Of a stretch of DNA of 64,000 nucleotides, positions 14,781 through 24,709 are shown one piece after another. The stretch comes from Gordonia sp. ABSL11-1 (GTDB taxonomy: Bacteria; Actinomycetota; Actinomycetes; Mycobacteriales; Mycobacteriaceae). Below the pieces are notes generated by a model that was not told where the DNA came from, searched no databases, and saw nothing but the letters and a program-made list of their open reading frames with translations. Where the stretch lies: NCBI RefSeq assembly GCF_030315685.1, contig NZ_JASXSI010000021.1, forward strand, positions 1-64,000. Direction: 5' to 3'. Made by a program: the position numbers and the translations under genes. Numbering within the stretch: the stretch's first letter is position 1; every line of letters starts with the position of its first letter.

Positions 14781-15856
14781 CAGTCCTGACCGCCCTTGCG
14801 CACGTAGAGCAATCGGTCGCCGACCTCGATCTGTTCGACCTCGCTGTCGTCGACACGATGCAGGACACCGTTGCGCACCACCCCGAGCACGATGTCGCGG
14901 GTGTGTGACGGCGAGCCGCCGGTCTCGGTCGGGTCGACCTCACGTTCGGCGATCGCGTATCCAGCGTCCGGGGTGAGGAGATCCTCGATGACCTCGACCA
15001 CCGACGGCGTCATGGTGGCGATACCGAGGAGCCGGCCCGCGGTCTCCGAGGAGACGACGACGGAGTTCGCCCCCGACTGCCGCATGAGGTGGGTGTTCTC
15101 CGATTCCCGGATGGACGCGACGATCTTCGCTCGGGGATTGAGTTCGCGGGCGGTCAGTGTCGCCAGCACGGCGGTGTCGTCGCGGTTGGCCGCGACGACG
15201 ATGCTCGCCGCGTGCGCCACGCCGGCGAGCCGCAGCACGTCGGACTTGGTCGCGTCGCCGCGGACGGTGACGAGGCCCTCGGCGGCCGCGGCCTCCAGCA
15301 CGTCCGGATCGGCATCGACGACGACGATCTCGGCGGGCTTGATGCCGTCACCGATCATGGCGTCGACCGCGGTCCGGCCCTTGGTACCGAAACCGATGAC
15401 GACGGTGTGATTGCGCACGTTGTTCCTCCACCGCTGGATCTTGAGAGCCTGCCGGGACCGCTCGGTCAGCACCTCCAGTGTGGTGCCGATCAGGACGATC
15501 AGGAACAGCACACGAAGCGGGGTGATGATGAGCAGGTTGATCAGCCGGGCGGACGGGGTCAGTGGCGTGATGTCGCCGTAACCGGTGGTCGACAGGGTGA
15601 CTGCCGAGTAGTACATCGCGTCGAGAAACGACAGCGGGCTGTCCTGCACGTCCCGGTAGCCGTCGCGATCCAGATAGACGATGACCGCTGTTGCGAACAG
15701 GGCCACGACGGCGAACACGACCCGCTTGCCGATCGCGCGACCCGGACTCTGCTGCAGCTCGGGGATTCGGACGACGCCGACCAGCGCGTAGTCGGGCCGG
15801 TCGGCCAGTTCCTCACCGCGCAGACGACGACGAAAGCCACGCTTGGCCATCAGCAT
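14780..15856 (-). CDS. Potassium channel with cytosolic TrkA-N (RCK) domain
   Basis: A 358-residue two-helix channel subunit. Residues 45-61 and 106-124 are membrane helices. The pore helix and selectivity filter TTGYGD lie at 90-95. The cytosolic part is an RCK domain with a Rossmann GFGTKG nucleotide loop and VVDADPDVLE acidic strand end (about 150-270), followed by a TrkA-C-like domain. It is orthologous to Rv3200c. RCK domains gate the pore by binding NAD(H) or divalent ions. It is the first gene of a unit with nudC, with overlapping stop and start codons. The link between an NAD-hydrolysing enzyme and an NAD-binding channel is suggestive but not evidence of function. Confidence 0.92.
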   Translation of the reverse strand: MLMAKRGFRRRLRGEELADRPDYALVGVVRIPELQQSPGRAIGKRVVFAVVALFATAVIVYLDRDGYRDVQDSPLSFLDAMYYSAVTLSTTGYGDITPLTPSARLINLLIITPLRVLFLIVLIGTTLEVLTERSRQALKIQRWRNNVRNHTVVIGFGTKGRTAVDAMIGDGIKPAEIVVVDADPDVLEAAAAEGLVTVRGDATKSDVLRLAGVAHAASIVVAANRDDTAVLATLTARELNPRAKIVASIRESENTHLMRQSGANSVVVSSETAGRLLGIATMTPSVVEVIEDLLTPDAGYAIAEREVDPTETGGSPSHTRDIVLGVVRNGVLHRVDDSEVEQIEVGDRLLYVRKGGQD

Positions 15857-15892
15857 CCCGCCCGACGTTGCTTCACAAGAGCCGAATGTAGC

Positions 15893-18800
15893 CTATTTCG
15901 CGAGCAGCGCGCCGAGTGCCGCACGGTCCGGCAGAGCCTCAGGTTCGAGCGTGTATCCCGACCGTACGTAGTGGAATGCGGCACGGACCTTCTCCAGTGG
16001 AACGCCGGACAGCTGAGCCCACGCGATCCGGTACGCGGCCAGCTGGACGAACAGCGATTCCCGGCGTGCCGGTTCGGGCACCGAACCCGTCTTCCAGTCG
16101 ACGACCAGCCACCCGCCGTCCCGTTCGGCGAAGACCGCATCGATGCGCCCGCGGATGACCGTCGGACCGATGACGGTCTCGAACGGCACCTCCACCTCCG
16201 TCGGGCTCCGGTTGGCCCACCTCGACGACAGGAATGCCTCCCGCAACTCCTCGAGGTCGGCGTCAGGGGTCGCGGTCGCGTCCGCGGCACCGGGGAGTTC
16301 GTCGATGTCGAGCAGTCGGGTCGCGCCGAACCACCGCTCGACCCACGCGTGGAAGGCGGTGCCGCGGCGGGCGGTCGGATTGGGTTGGAACGGAACGGGA
16401 CGTCGCAGTCGCCGTGCGAACGCGGCTTCGTCCGCGTCGAGTTCGACGAGCTGACTCACCGACAGATGCGCGGGCAACTCGACGTCCACCTGTGCCTGAT
16501 TCGTCCGGTGGTGCTCGGCGAGCAGCGCGGCGACCTCGGCGCGCCAGGCGGTGATTTCCGCGTCGTCGGCGGACGAGGCGGAGGTGTCGTCGGCCGGGGC
16601 GTCGAACAGCGCCGGGGCGTCCCGCTCGGCGACGGCGTCGAGCACCATCCGGGCCGCTGCCGCCACCGCGTCACGTCGCTCGCCGAGGATGTCGCGCGGC
16701 CACGCGGCGCTGACGATCTCGTCGGCCAACGGGTTGGTGGCGTCAGCGGCCGGTTCCGGTGCGTCGACATCGATCTCCATGCCGGTCGAGTCGACGGTCG
16801 GATCGGCGATGGCGTGGGCGATGATCGTCCGGATCTCGTCGAAGAACGCCGATCCCCCGCGCGGTTTGTCCCCCGTCTCCGACCAGTGATGGGCGGAGAC
16901 GAGCAAGGATTGCTTGGCCCGGGTCAGCGCCACGTAGAGCAGTCGGCGGTCCTCCTCGAGCCGCCGCTGCGAGATCGCCTCGCGGTGCTCGGTCAGTGCG
17001 GACTCGAGTTCCTTGCGGTCCGACACCGATCGCAGATCGAGCGCAGGGAAGCCCTCCGCGTTCGTTCCGTCGGCGAGGTCACCACGCAGCGACGCAGGAA
17101 GTTCCTTCGCGCTCCCCAACCAGGTCGTGTCCGCGCGGCCACCCGGGAAGATGTTGTGGCAGACGTGCGGCAGCACCACCACATCCCATTCGAGTCCCTT
17201 CGCCGCGTGCACGGTCAGGATCTGCACGCGTTGCTCGGCCACTTCGATGCGTCCAGGTTCCAGGCCTTTCTCGATCGTCTCCGCCGTGTCGAGAAAGGCC
17301 AGGAGGCCCGGAAGATTCGCGCCGGGACGGTCCGCATACGACGTCACATAGTCGGCGAACGCGTCGAGGTGTTCTCGACCGGTGATCGCGCCCCGCATCC
17401 GGTGCGCCCGGATCTGCGCCTCCACGGCCACCCCGATGGTGTGCTCGACGTCGGCGACGAGTTCGGGCAGCGGTTGTCCGATCCGTCGACGCAGCGACTC
17501 GAGCTGACCGCCGAAGGCCCGGATCCGCGCGAATCCCTCGGCGCTGTACCGGTGTGACTCACCGGGATCGACGATCGCGTCGGCGATGCCCGCACGATCG
17601 ACGATCTCGGTCGGCAACACCGCATCGAGGGCCGAGTCGAGTTCGTCACGGGTCGCGACGACACCGTTGGAGGCGTGGAAATCGGCGACGGCGAGTTCAC
17701 GGGCGCGCTGCCAGAGTGCCGCGAGATCACCCGCGCCCAGCTGCCATCGCGCTCCGGTCAGCAGGCGCATCGCTGCGGTACCCGCCATCGGATCCGCGAT
17801 GACCCGCAGCATCGCGACGATGTCCTCGATCTCCGGGACATGGAGCAGTCCCCCGATGCCGACGACCTCCGCCGGGATGCCGCGGCTCTCCAGTTCGGCG
17901 GCCAGAGGTGCGGAATCCTCGTTGCGCCGCACCAGGATCGCTATGGTCGGAGGCGACTCGTCGGCCGCCTCCGCGCTCTTGTAGTGCTGCTCGACGTGAT
18001 CGGCGACCCAGCGACGCTCGTCGACGACGGTCTCCGTCAACGCGAGATGCACGGTCCCCACCGGGGCGTCCGGGCGTGGTCGCAGCACGCTCACCGGTAC
18101 GCCGCGGCGCCGCAACTCCTCCGAGGTCTCGTTGGCCAGACGCAACGCGTGCACCGCATTGCGCCAGCTGGTGAGCAACTCGAGACGGACCGCGGGTGAG
18201 CCGTCGGACTGCCGGAAGTCGTCGGTGAATCGCGGCAGGTTCGCTGCCGAGGCGCCCCGCCAGCCGTAGATCGACTGGATGGGATCACCGACGGCGGTGA
18301 CGGCGACACTCCCACCGGCGGGCGCCCCACCGCGGCGAGCACCCGGCGCCGCCCCGAACAGCGTCGCCAGCAACATGCGCTGAGAGTGTCCGGTGTCCTG
18401 ATATTCGTCGAGTAGCACGGCGGTGAACGATTCCCGTTCGGCAGCAACCACTTCGGGGTTGAGCATGACCAGCCGTGCCGCCAGTGACATCTGGCTGCCG
18501 AAGTCGAGAGCGGTGGCGGCACGCATGGTCTCGGCCAGTGTCTCCACCATCGGGATGAGTTCGCGGCGTTCGTCGATGACATCGCGCACCTTCAGCAGCG
18601 CCTGGGTCGGGGTGTCCCGCTGACGCGGGCCTTTCGGCAGTGTCTCGATCATGCGATACAGGTCGTCGCCGGCGCGTCGCAGTTCGTCCATGTCGACGAG
18701 GTGTTCGGCCATCTCCCCGTACAACTTCAGGACCGCCTCGGTGACGCTCGCCGGCACCTTGGTGGTGTTCAGCTCACCGGTCCAGTTGCCGACGACGGAG

Positions 18801-19273
18801 AACGCCATCTGCCACAACTCGGTCTCCGACAACAACGTCGAGTGCGGCTCTACCGGTAACAGCAGGCCGTAGTCGGCGATGAGCCGGCCCGCGTAGGCGT
18901 GGTAGGTGCTGACTTCGGGATCACCACCGCGCAGGCGTGCGGCGATGGTGCCGTCCGGGTCCCAGGTGCGCAGGGCCGGTGAACCGGACAGCATGGAGAG
19001 GCGACGACGGATCCGCGCGCCGAGTTCGCTTGCCGCCTTACGGGTGAAGGTGAGGCCGAGAACCTCCTCGGGTGCGACCAGACCGTTGGCCACCAGCCAC
19101 ACCACCCGGGCGGCCATCGTCTCGGTCTTGCCGGCCCCGGCGCCGGCGACGACGAGGACCGGCTCCATCGGCGCCTCGATGACCGCGACCTGTTCCGGTG
19201 TGGGAGTGGGCAATCCGAGGGCGGCGGCGAGTGCGACCGCCGAGATCGTGGGGCCGTCGGTGCGCTCAGTCAT
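15893..19273 (-). CDS. adnB: AdnB subunit of the AdnAB helicase-nuclease
   Basis: A 1126-residue motor-nuclease. The N-terminal UvrD-like motor has Walker A VVAGAGAGKTETM at about residue 41, Walker B VLLDEYQDTGHSQ and the complete SF1 set (AVGDPIQSIYGWRGA, LTVHAAKGLEWDVVVLPH). A RecB-like nuclease domain ends the protein, with IDAVFAERDGGWLVVDWKTGS carrying the metal-binding Asp and the D-W-K triad. AdnAB resects double-strand breaks in mycobacteria in place of RecBCD or AddAB. The start overlaps the adnA stop by eight bases, indicating translational coupling and equal subunit supply. Confidence 0.94.
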   Translation of the reverse strand: MTERTDGPTISAVALAAALGLPTPTPEQVAVIEAPMEPVLVVAGAGAGKTETMAARVVWLVANGLVAPEEVLGLTFTRKAASELGARIRRRLSMLSGSPALRTWDPDGTIAARLRGGDPEVSTYHAYAGRLIADYGLLLPVEPHSTLLSETELWQMAFSVVGNWTGELNTTKVPASVTEAVLKLYGEMAEHLVDMDELRRAGDDLYRMIETLPKGPRQRDTPTQALLKVRDVIDERRELIPMVETLAETMRAATALDFGSQMSLAARLVMLNPEVVAAERESFTAVLLDEYQDTGHSQRMLLATLFGAAPGARRGGAPAGGSVAVTAVGDPIQSIYGWRGASAANLPRFTDDFRQSDGSPAVRLELLTSWRNAVHALRLANETSEELRRRGVPVSVLRPRPDAPVGTVHLALTETVVDERRWVADHVEQHYKSAEAADESPPTIAILVRRNEDSAPLAAELESRGIPAEVVGIGGLLHVPEIEDIVAMLRVIADPMAGTAAMRLLTGARWQLGAGDLAALWQRARELAVADFHASNGVVATRDELDSALDAVLPTEIVDRAGIADAIVDPGESHRYSAEGFARIRAFGGQLESLRRRIGQPLPELVADVEHTIGVAVEAQIRAHRMRGAITGREHLDAFADYVTSYADRPGANLPGLLAFLDTAETIEKGLEPGRIEVAEQRVQILTVHAAKGLEWDVVVLPHVCHNIFPGGRADTTWLGSAKELPASLRGDLADGTNAEGFPALDLRSVSDRKELESALTEHREAISQRRLEEDRRLLYVALTRAKQSLLVSAHHWSETGDKPRGGSAFFDEIRTIIAHAIADPTVDSTGMEIDVDAPEPAADATNPLADEIVSAAWPRDILGERRDAVAAAARMVLDAVAERDAPALFDAPADDTSASSADDAEITAWRAEVAALLAEHHRTNQAQVDVELPAHLSVSQLVELDADEAAFARRLRRPVPFQPNPTARRGTAFHAWVERWFGATRLLDIDELPGAADATATPDADLEELREAFLSSRWANRSPTEVEVPFETVIGPTVIRGRIDAVFAERDGGWLVVDWKTGSVPEPARRESLFVQLAAYRIAWAQLSGVPLEKVRAAFHYVRSGYTLEPEALPDRAALGALLAK

Positions 19274-22200
19274 CGATCACCGTCTTCCCACGGAGCTGAG
19301 CGGGACAACTGGTGGCCAGGGCACAGTGCGAGCATCCCGGGTTGCGGGTGGCCGCGAAACCGGGCCCGACACTCGCACGGGCGGCGGCCCGGACCACCGC
19401 GATCCATTCGTCGACGCGTTCCGGCGTCAGTGCGTCCTGGACGCGTTCGGCGGCACCCGTGTTCTTGTTGGCCGCCGACACATAGACGAGGCGTCCGCCG
19501 CCGGGCTCGGTGGTGCCGGCCCCCTCGGCGCCGCCGAGCGCGAGTGCCAGCTGATAGGTGGCCAACTGGGCATGATCCTGGGCGTCCGCCTTGGTGATCG
19601 CGGTCTTCGCGGTCTTGACGTCGACGACGACGGGACGGCCCATCTCGTCGCGTTCGAGCCGGTCGATCCGGCCGCGAAGGCGAACCGGTGGGTCACCGGC
19701 CTCGCCCGATGCACCCGGCACGATCGCGTCGATCTCCGCCTCCACCCCGATCTCCGACAGATCGTCTCGCGAGATACGCAGCCAGTCACGGAAATTGGCG
19801 AGCATGCCCTCGGCACGTTCGAGTTCGCGTACCGAGTACCACGCCGCCCCGGTGTCCACCCGGTCCCAGATCCCCCGCAACGCCGCGGTGACCTCGGCGG
19901 GGTCGATCTGTCCGGCGACGGCCTGTACGAGAGTGTGGACCAGGGTGCCGGTGAGCGCCGGGGTTCCGTCGCCGTCGCGACCCCCGTGACGTTCGAGCAC
20001 CCACCGCAACGAGCACCGGCTGAGCGACTCCACGTTGGACGGCGACAGCATCACCGGTCCCCGTTCCGGGGTCCACAGGGCGGCGTCGGTGCTGGGGCCG
20101 CCCAGGCCGTACCAGTCTTTCGGAGATGCTCCGGGAATGTCGGAATCCGCCAGTTCGGCAAGCAGTTCCGCGGCCGCCCGGGTGCGTGGATCGGGGTCGG
20201 TGCCGGGTTCGGCGGCTCCGGCGACCACCGCGGACCGCAGTGTCGCGATCAACGACGGCAACGAGAGAACCCGGTCGACCCCGGGGTCCAGGGGCAGCTC
20301 GTCGAGCGGCGCATCCACATCGGGTATGTCGGCGACGGGACCTCCACGCCATCGGGACAGCGCCTCGGCGATCTCGCCGACGAACCGTGACGGTGCCGCC
20401 TCCCCACCCCCGTCCTCGACTGCGGTGACGAGCAGCCGGCGGCGGGCCCGGGTGCAGGCGACGAGCAGCAGCCGACGTTCGTCGGCGAGCGCGGACGTGG
20501 TGCGCGCCACCGTGTCCAGTGCGTCTGGGTCCATCCCGTCCAGCAGGTCGACGAGCTGGCCGGTCCCCAGAACGCTCCCGCGGCTGCGCAGCGACGGCCA
20601 CAACCCGTCGAGCACTCCGGCGACGGCGACGACGTCCCACTCCCGGCCCGCCGCCGCGTGCGCCGACAGCACGGTCACCGAGTCGGCGGACCCGCCGGCC
20701 AGCCGGCTGTCCCGCGGGATCTGCAGTGCACCCAGGTAGCGGACGAACCCGGCCGGGCCCGCTGCGGGAAGGGTGTCGGAGAAGTTGGCCGCCGCCTCGA
20801 ACATCGCCATCACCGCATCGAGATCGCGATCGGCCTGTTCGCCGGCCGGACCGCCGCGGATCGCCGCCGCGGCCCAACGCCGCTCCAGACCAGTGGTCTG
20901 CCACGCCGCCCACAACGTCTCTTCCACGCCGCGCCGAGCCCGATGGACGCGGTCGGCCGCGTCCACGACGTCGAGCACGCGCTGCAGCGGACGCGCCTCC
21001 GCCTCGGTGAGCGCATCGAGATACCGGGCCGCCGCCTCCCGATCGAGAAGGGCGCGCCACAGCGCGATCAGCGAATCCGTCGCAGCACCACCGCCGCTGC
21101 GTTCGTCGAATCGCCGCACGCCGCGCCGCAATCGACGCAGGGCACCGGGATCGGCGCCGCCGACGGGACCGGACAGCAAGGCCACCGCGTCCTCGACACC
21201 GAACATGTCGACGACGGGTTCGGCGTCCACGTCGCCGTCTGCGGCCGACTCGCGTGCGGCGACGACTCGGAGGACCTGCATCAGCGCCGTCACCGCGCGC
21301 TGCCGATGCAGCGGGAGGTCGCTGGTGGGCGTGGTCACCGGGACCCCGGCCGACCGGAAGGCGCGACGCAGGGCCGGCAGGGTCAGCGACACCGACCGGA
21401 CGATGACCGCCATCCGCGACCACGGCACGTTCCCGAACAGGTGGGACCGTCGCAGGAGGTCGGCGACCGCGGTCGCCTCCTTCGCGCCGGAACTGTAGAT
21501 CGTCACCTCGGCGCCGGCGAACGGATCGTCGGCGTCCGAGGAATGTTGCGCGGGCGCCGGATACGGATGCGGTCGCGCACCCGGTAGCCGCGATGCCAAC
21601 GCGGCACCGACGGCCGCGATCGCCGGATGATTGCGGAAACCGCTGTCCAACAGGATGTCCCGCGGCGACCCGGACTCCACCAGTTCATCGGCGAAGCGTG
21701 GACTGGCACCGCGGAACCCGAAGACCGACTGATCGGTGTCGGCTGCGACGATCGTCGTCGAGGTGCCGGTGCCGACGAGTGTCACCAGTGCGGCCGCCTG
21801 CGGGTCGAGATGATGGGCGTCGTCGACCAGCAGATGCCGGATGCGTCGTCGCTGACCGGCGAGGAGCTCCGGATCGGTGCCGAACGCCGACAGCGCGGAG
21901 CCGACGAGTTCGGCGGCGTCCACGGCCGGTGCCGACGCTCCCGGCGCGTCCGCCCCGACGACACCTCGCAGCAACATGTTCTGTTCGTACTGGGCATAGG
22001 CGTGTCCCGCCGCCACCCATTCGGGCCGTTTGTGGGTACGCCCGAGGGCCGCCAGTTCCTCGGGTCCCACGCCGCGCTCGGCCGCCCGCATCATCAGGTC
22101 ACGCAGCGCCTGGGCGAATCCGTCGGTGCCCAGTGCCGGACGGAGTCGCTCCGGCCAGTAGCCGGCACCGTCCTCGATGTCGCCGGCGAGCAGCTCACGC

Positions 22201-22697
22201 AGCACCATGTCCTGCTCCGAGCCGGTGATCAGGCGCGGCGGCGGGTTGCCGTGCGCGGACGCCTGCAGCCGCAGGATCGCGAACGCGTAGGAGTGCACGG
22301 TGCGCACCAGTGGCTCGCGCAGTGCGCGACTCCCCGCATCACCGCCGATCTGTCCCTCGGCGGAGAGCACCCGGCGGGCGATCTCCTCACGCAACGACGC
22401 GGCGGCGCGCCGCGACGCCGCCAGCACCAGAACGGATTCGGGATCGACGTCCGGGCGCAGGAGCCGGGACACCGCTGCGTCGACGACCAGCGCGGTCTTG
22501 CCGGTGCCGGGTCCACCGTGGACCCGGATCGGCGACCAGGGTCGACCCGGATCGGTCGCGACGTCGCCGTCGATCACTGCCCGGACGTCCGCAGGCCACA
22601 CGCGATCGGGGCCGTCGGCGCCGCCAGACGCGGCGATCAGGCGGGTACGCAGCGCTGTGCCACCAGAGGCTGCGGGGTACTCGCGACGACGGGCCAT
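19266..22697 (-). CDS. adnA: AdnA subunit of the AdnAB helicase-nuclease
   Basis: A 1143-residue partner of AdnB. Walker A is VHGGPGTGKTALV. The Walker B region reads LLVDDAHHLDPQ, without the usual DExQ, matching AdnA as the weaker motor. The C-terminal RecB-like nuclease has RGRIDRLERDEMGRPVVVDVKT. Four cysteines (SRCSLRW before the nuclease, then CSHCALATSC at the very end) resemble the [4Fe-4S] ligands of AddB/Cas4-type nucleases. The ATG at 22697 has AGGGA four bases upstream; an ATG ten codons earlier is possible. It is the first gene of the pair, divergent from the LipV-like hydrolase gene. Confidence 0.93.
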   Translation of the reverse strand: MARRREYPAASGGTALRTRLIAASGGADGPDRVWPADVRAVIDGDVATDPGRPWSPIRVHGGPGTGKTALVVDAAVSRLLRPDVDPESVLVLAASRRAAASLREEIARRVLSAEGQIGGDAGSRALREPLVRTVHSYAFAILRLQASAHGNPPPRLITGSEQDMVLRELLAGDIEDGAGYWPERLRPALGTDGFAQALRDLMMRAAERGVGPEELAALGRTHKRPEWVAAGHAYAQYEQNMLLRGVVGADAPGASAPAVDAAELVGSALSAFGTDPELLAGQRRRIRHLLVDDAHHLDPQAAALVTLVGTGTSTTIVAADTDQSVFGFRGASPRFADELVESGSPRDILLDSGFRNHPAIAAVGAALASRLPGARPHPYPAPAQHSSDADDPFAGAEVTIYSSGAKEATAVADLLRRSHLFGNVPWSRMAVIVRSVSLTLPALRRAFRSAGVPVTTPTSDLPLHRQRAVTALMQVLRVVAARESAADGDVDAEPVVDMFGVEDAVALLSGPVGGADPGALRRLRRGVRRFDERSGGGAATDSLIALWRALLDREAAARYLDALTEAEARPLQRVLDVVDAADRVHRARRGVEETLWAAWQTTGLERRWAAAAIRGGPAGEQADRDLDAVMAMFEAAANFSDTLPAAGPAGFVRYLGALQIPRDSRLAGGSADSVTVLSAHAAAGREWDVVAVAGVLDGLWPSLRSRGSVLGTGQLVDLLDGMDPDALDTVARTTSALADERRLLLVACTRARRRLLVTAVEDGGGEAAPSRFVGEIAEALSRWRGGPVADIPDVDAPLDELPLDPGVDRVLSLPSLIATLRSAVVAGAAEPGTDPDPRTRAAAELLAELADSDIPGASPKDWYGLGGPSTDAALWTPERGPVMLSPSNVESLSRCSLRWVLERHGGRDGDGTPALTGTLVHTLVQAVAGQIDPAEVTAALRGIWDRVDTGAAWYSVRELERAEGMLANFRDWLRISRDDLSEIGVEAEIDAIVPGASGEAGDPPVRLRGRIDRLERDEMGRPVVVDVKTAKTAITKADAQDHAQLATYQLALALGGAEGAGTTEPGGGRLVYVSAANKNTGAAERVQDALTPERVDEWIAVVRAAARASVGPGFAATRNPGCSHCALATSCPAQLRGKTVIDD

Positions 22698-22807
22698 GTT
22701 CCCTATGGAAGCACGCGGGGCCGACATGCCTCTGGCGCCCGCGGGCCGCCGGGGCCGTCGGCATGCCGACGCGCGACGTCACCGCCGCCGTGCGGCAGGA
22801 TGTCGGC

Positions 22808-23605
22808 ATGGCACTGACAACCCACGTGTTCGGCTCCGACTCCTCCGACGCGCCGACGGTGCTTGCGATCCACGGCCTCACCGGCCACGGCCGACGCTGG
22901 GAAGCCCTCGCCGCCGACCAACTCGCGCACGTGCGGGTCGTCGCGCCCGACCTGCTCGGGCACGGGCAGTCACCGTGGGTACCGCCCTGGTCGTTGGAGC
23001 AGCACGTCGACGCACTCGTCGAGGTCGTGGACGAGTTCATCCCGGCCGCTGCCCGCCCGTTCGTGGTCGCCGGCCATTCGTTCGGTGGCGCGCTCGCGGT
23101 CCGACTCGCGCAGCGCCTCGGCGACGACGTCTCCGGCCTCGTGCTGCTCGACCCCGCGCAGGGGCTCGACCCGGCGTGGGCACTCGAGGTCGCGACCGAC
23201 AGCCTCGCCCACTGGGATCACGCCGACGCCGACGACGCACGACGCGCCAAACGCGAGGAGGGCTGGGCCGACATCCCGGATCAGTTGCTCGACAAGGAGA
23301 TCGATGTGCATCTCCTGGAACTGGAGACCGGCCGCGTCGCCTGGCGGGTGAGTGCGCCCGCTGCGGCGACGGCGTGGAGCGAGATGTCGCGCCCCGCGGC
23401 TCTGCCGCCGCCCGGGCTCCCGACGACCGTCGTCGTCGCCGATCGGGTCGATCCGCCGTTCGTACGGCCCGACTTCCTCCAGGCCTGCGCGCGCGAGCGC
23501 GCCGACTCGGTGCAGGTCGTGCACGTGGACTGTGGACACATGGTGCCCTACCTCGAGCCGGGGTTCACGGCACGGGCCATCCTCGCCATGACGGACCGGA
23601 ACTGA
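22808..23605 (+). CDS. LipV-like alpha/beta hydrolase
   Basis: A 265-residue alpha/beta-hydrolase fold protein in the position of LipV (Rv3203). The oxyanion strand is LAIHGLTGHG, the nucleophile Ser91 lies in GHSFGG and the catalytic His in VDCGHMVPYLEPG. The acid is probably in the VVVADRVDPPF segment. There is no signal peptide or membrane segment, so it is presumably cytosolic. It probably acts on short- or medium-chain esters, but the substrate cannot be read from sequence. The stop codon is only three bases before the alkyltransferase-like gene, so the two are co-transcribed. Confidence 0.87.
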   Translation: MALTTHVFGSDSSDAPTVLAIHGLTGHGRRWEALAADQLAHVRVVAPDLLGHGQSPWVPPWSLEQHVDALVEVVDEFIPAAARPFVVAGHSFGGALAVRLAQRLGDDVSGLVLLDPAQGLDPAWALEVATDSLAHWDHADADDARRAKREEGWADIPDQLLDKEIDVHLLELETGRVAWRVSAPAAATAWSEMSRPAALPPPGLPTTVVVADRVDPPFVRPDFLQACARERADSVQVVHVDCGHMVPYLEPGFTARAILAMTDRN

Positions 23606-23608
23606 ACG

Positions 23609-23908
23609 ATGGCGGCCGTCACCGAGGACCAGGTCGAGCAGGTGCGCGCGCTGGTCGCGACGATACCGCGGGGTCAGGTGACCACCTACGGCGACCTGGC
23701 CGGTGCCGTCGGGCTGTCGAGCCCGCGCATCGTCGGCTGGATCATGCGCACCGACTCGGCCGATCTCCCGTGGCACCGGGTCGTCTCCGCCTCCGGGCGC
23801 CCGGCCGCGCATCTCGCCAGGCGGCAGCTGGAACGGCTTGCAGCCGAGGGTGTTCCGGTCCGCGACGGACGGGTGTCGTTGCGGGAGTGCCGGTGGGACC
23901 CCGCCTGA
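23609..23908 (+). CDS. Alkyltransferase-like (ATL) DNA-damage recognition protein
   Basis: A 99-residue protein with the MGMT DNA-binding fold but PWHRVV (about residues 54-59) where active O6-alkylguanine transferases have PCHRV. The missing cysteine marks the ATL class, which binds O6-alkylguanine without repairing it and hands the lesion to nucleotide excision repair. The helix-turn-helix segment TTYGDLAGAVGLSSPRIVGW and the arginine finger region are intact. It corresponds to Rv3204 in the mycobacterial order. It lies three bases after the LipV-like gene and is followed by a copy of the dispersed repeat, where local synteny with mycobacteria breaks. Confidence 0.93.
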   Translation: MAAVTEDQVEQVRALVATIPRGQVTTYGDLAGAVGLSSPRIVGWIMRTDSADLPWHRVVSASGRPAAHLARRQLERLAAEGVPVRDGRVSLRECRWDPA

Positions 23909-23917
23909 CCGGTTTCC

Positions 23918-23950
23918 GGAGGAGCGAGCTCGCGAGCGTCACGAAGGGTC
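23918..23950. repeat. Dispersed REP-like repeat, second copy
   Basis: GGAGGAGCGAGCTCGCGAGC followed by GTCACGAAGGGTC resembles one arm of the composite repeat at 10436-10464 (GAGGAGCGAAGCGTCACGAA). It sits between the convergent ATL and chelatase genes at the left border of the nitrate module. Confidence 0.7.
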
Positions 23951-23958
23951 GCACACCC

Positions 23959-24705
23959 TCAGCGGCGCACGGCCTCCCGACGACGATAGGGACTGACCGC
24001 CGCACGCATCCGGGTGACGATGAGATCGACGATGCGCGGGTCGGCGCCGAGCGGATCGGCGACGGCGTCCGCGCCGTAGGTGTACAGACGCTGATGGAAC
24101 AGCCCCGGCGCGAGAAGGTAACTCGCGATCACCACGCGGCGCCCATGGCGCCGGGCCCGTTCCACCACCTCGGGCACCGACGGTGAGGCCGTCGTGATGA
24201 AACCCACCTCGACCCGACCACCGATGATCGACTCGAGCTGACGTGCGGCGAGATGAACTTGGCCGCAGGCACTCTCGTCGGACGATCCGGCGGCGGCCAG
24301 CACGACGGCGTCGCCCGGTTCCCAGCCGGCCTCGACCAGTCGCAGACGCGCGACGGCGGCGATCGACGGGTCCGGCCCGAGCGCGCGGGTGACCACCGTG
24401 CCGGTGCGACCGGCGGCCGCGACGTGCTGCGGGATGTCTTTGCGCACATGGTATCCGGACGCGAGGAAGGCCGGCACGAGCAGCGCCGGTCGGTCGACGT
24501 CGGCGATGACCTCGGACGGGGTCGGACCGAGGACGTCGACGAACGCCGTGCGCGTCGTACCGACACGGTCTCCGACAGCTTCGGCGATTTCGGCGATCAC
24601 GTTGACGCCGTGCGGGTTTCGGGTGCCGTGGGCCACCAGTACCGGGCTCACGTCCCGTAGCCGGTCACCGAACGGGAGATCCGGACGGGCATCGTGTCGT
24701 CTCAT
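23959..24705 (-). CDS. CbiX-type sirohydrochlorin chelatase
   Basis: A 248-residue protein of the CbiX/SirB family (as Rv0259c). Two repeated half-domains are visible: VSPVLVAHGTRNPHG with the metal-binding His in the first, and VVIASYLLAPGLFHQRL in the second. Family members insert Fe2+ or Co2+ into sirohydrochlorin. As the last gene of the narK-nirBD-nnaR operon, iron insertion to make the siroheme of NirB is the likely role. The ATG at 24705 has GAGGAG almost touching it, and a GTG eighteen codons later (VSPVLVAHG) is an alternative start. The gap to nnaR is four bases. Confidence 0.85.
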   Translation of the reverse strand: MRRHDARPDLPFGDRLRDVSPVLVAHGTRNPHGVNVIAEIAEAVGDRVGTTRTAFVDVLGPTPSEVIADVDRPALLVPAFLASGYHVRKDIPQHVAAAGRTGTVVTRALGPDPSIAAVARLRLVEAGWEPGDAVVLAAAGSSDESACGQVHLAARQLESIIGGRVEVGFITTASPSVPEVVERARRHGRRVVIASYLLAPGLFHQRLYTYGADAVADPLGADPRIVDLIVTRMRAAVSPYRRREAVRR

Positions 24706-24709
24706 CTCC

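Noticed and set aside
15089..17557. Plus-strand open frame of 822 codons opposite the K+ channel and adnB
   Set aside because: Shadow of two well-supported genes.
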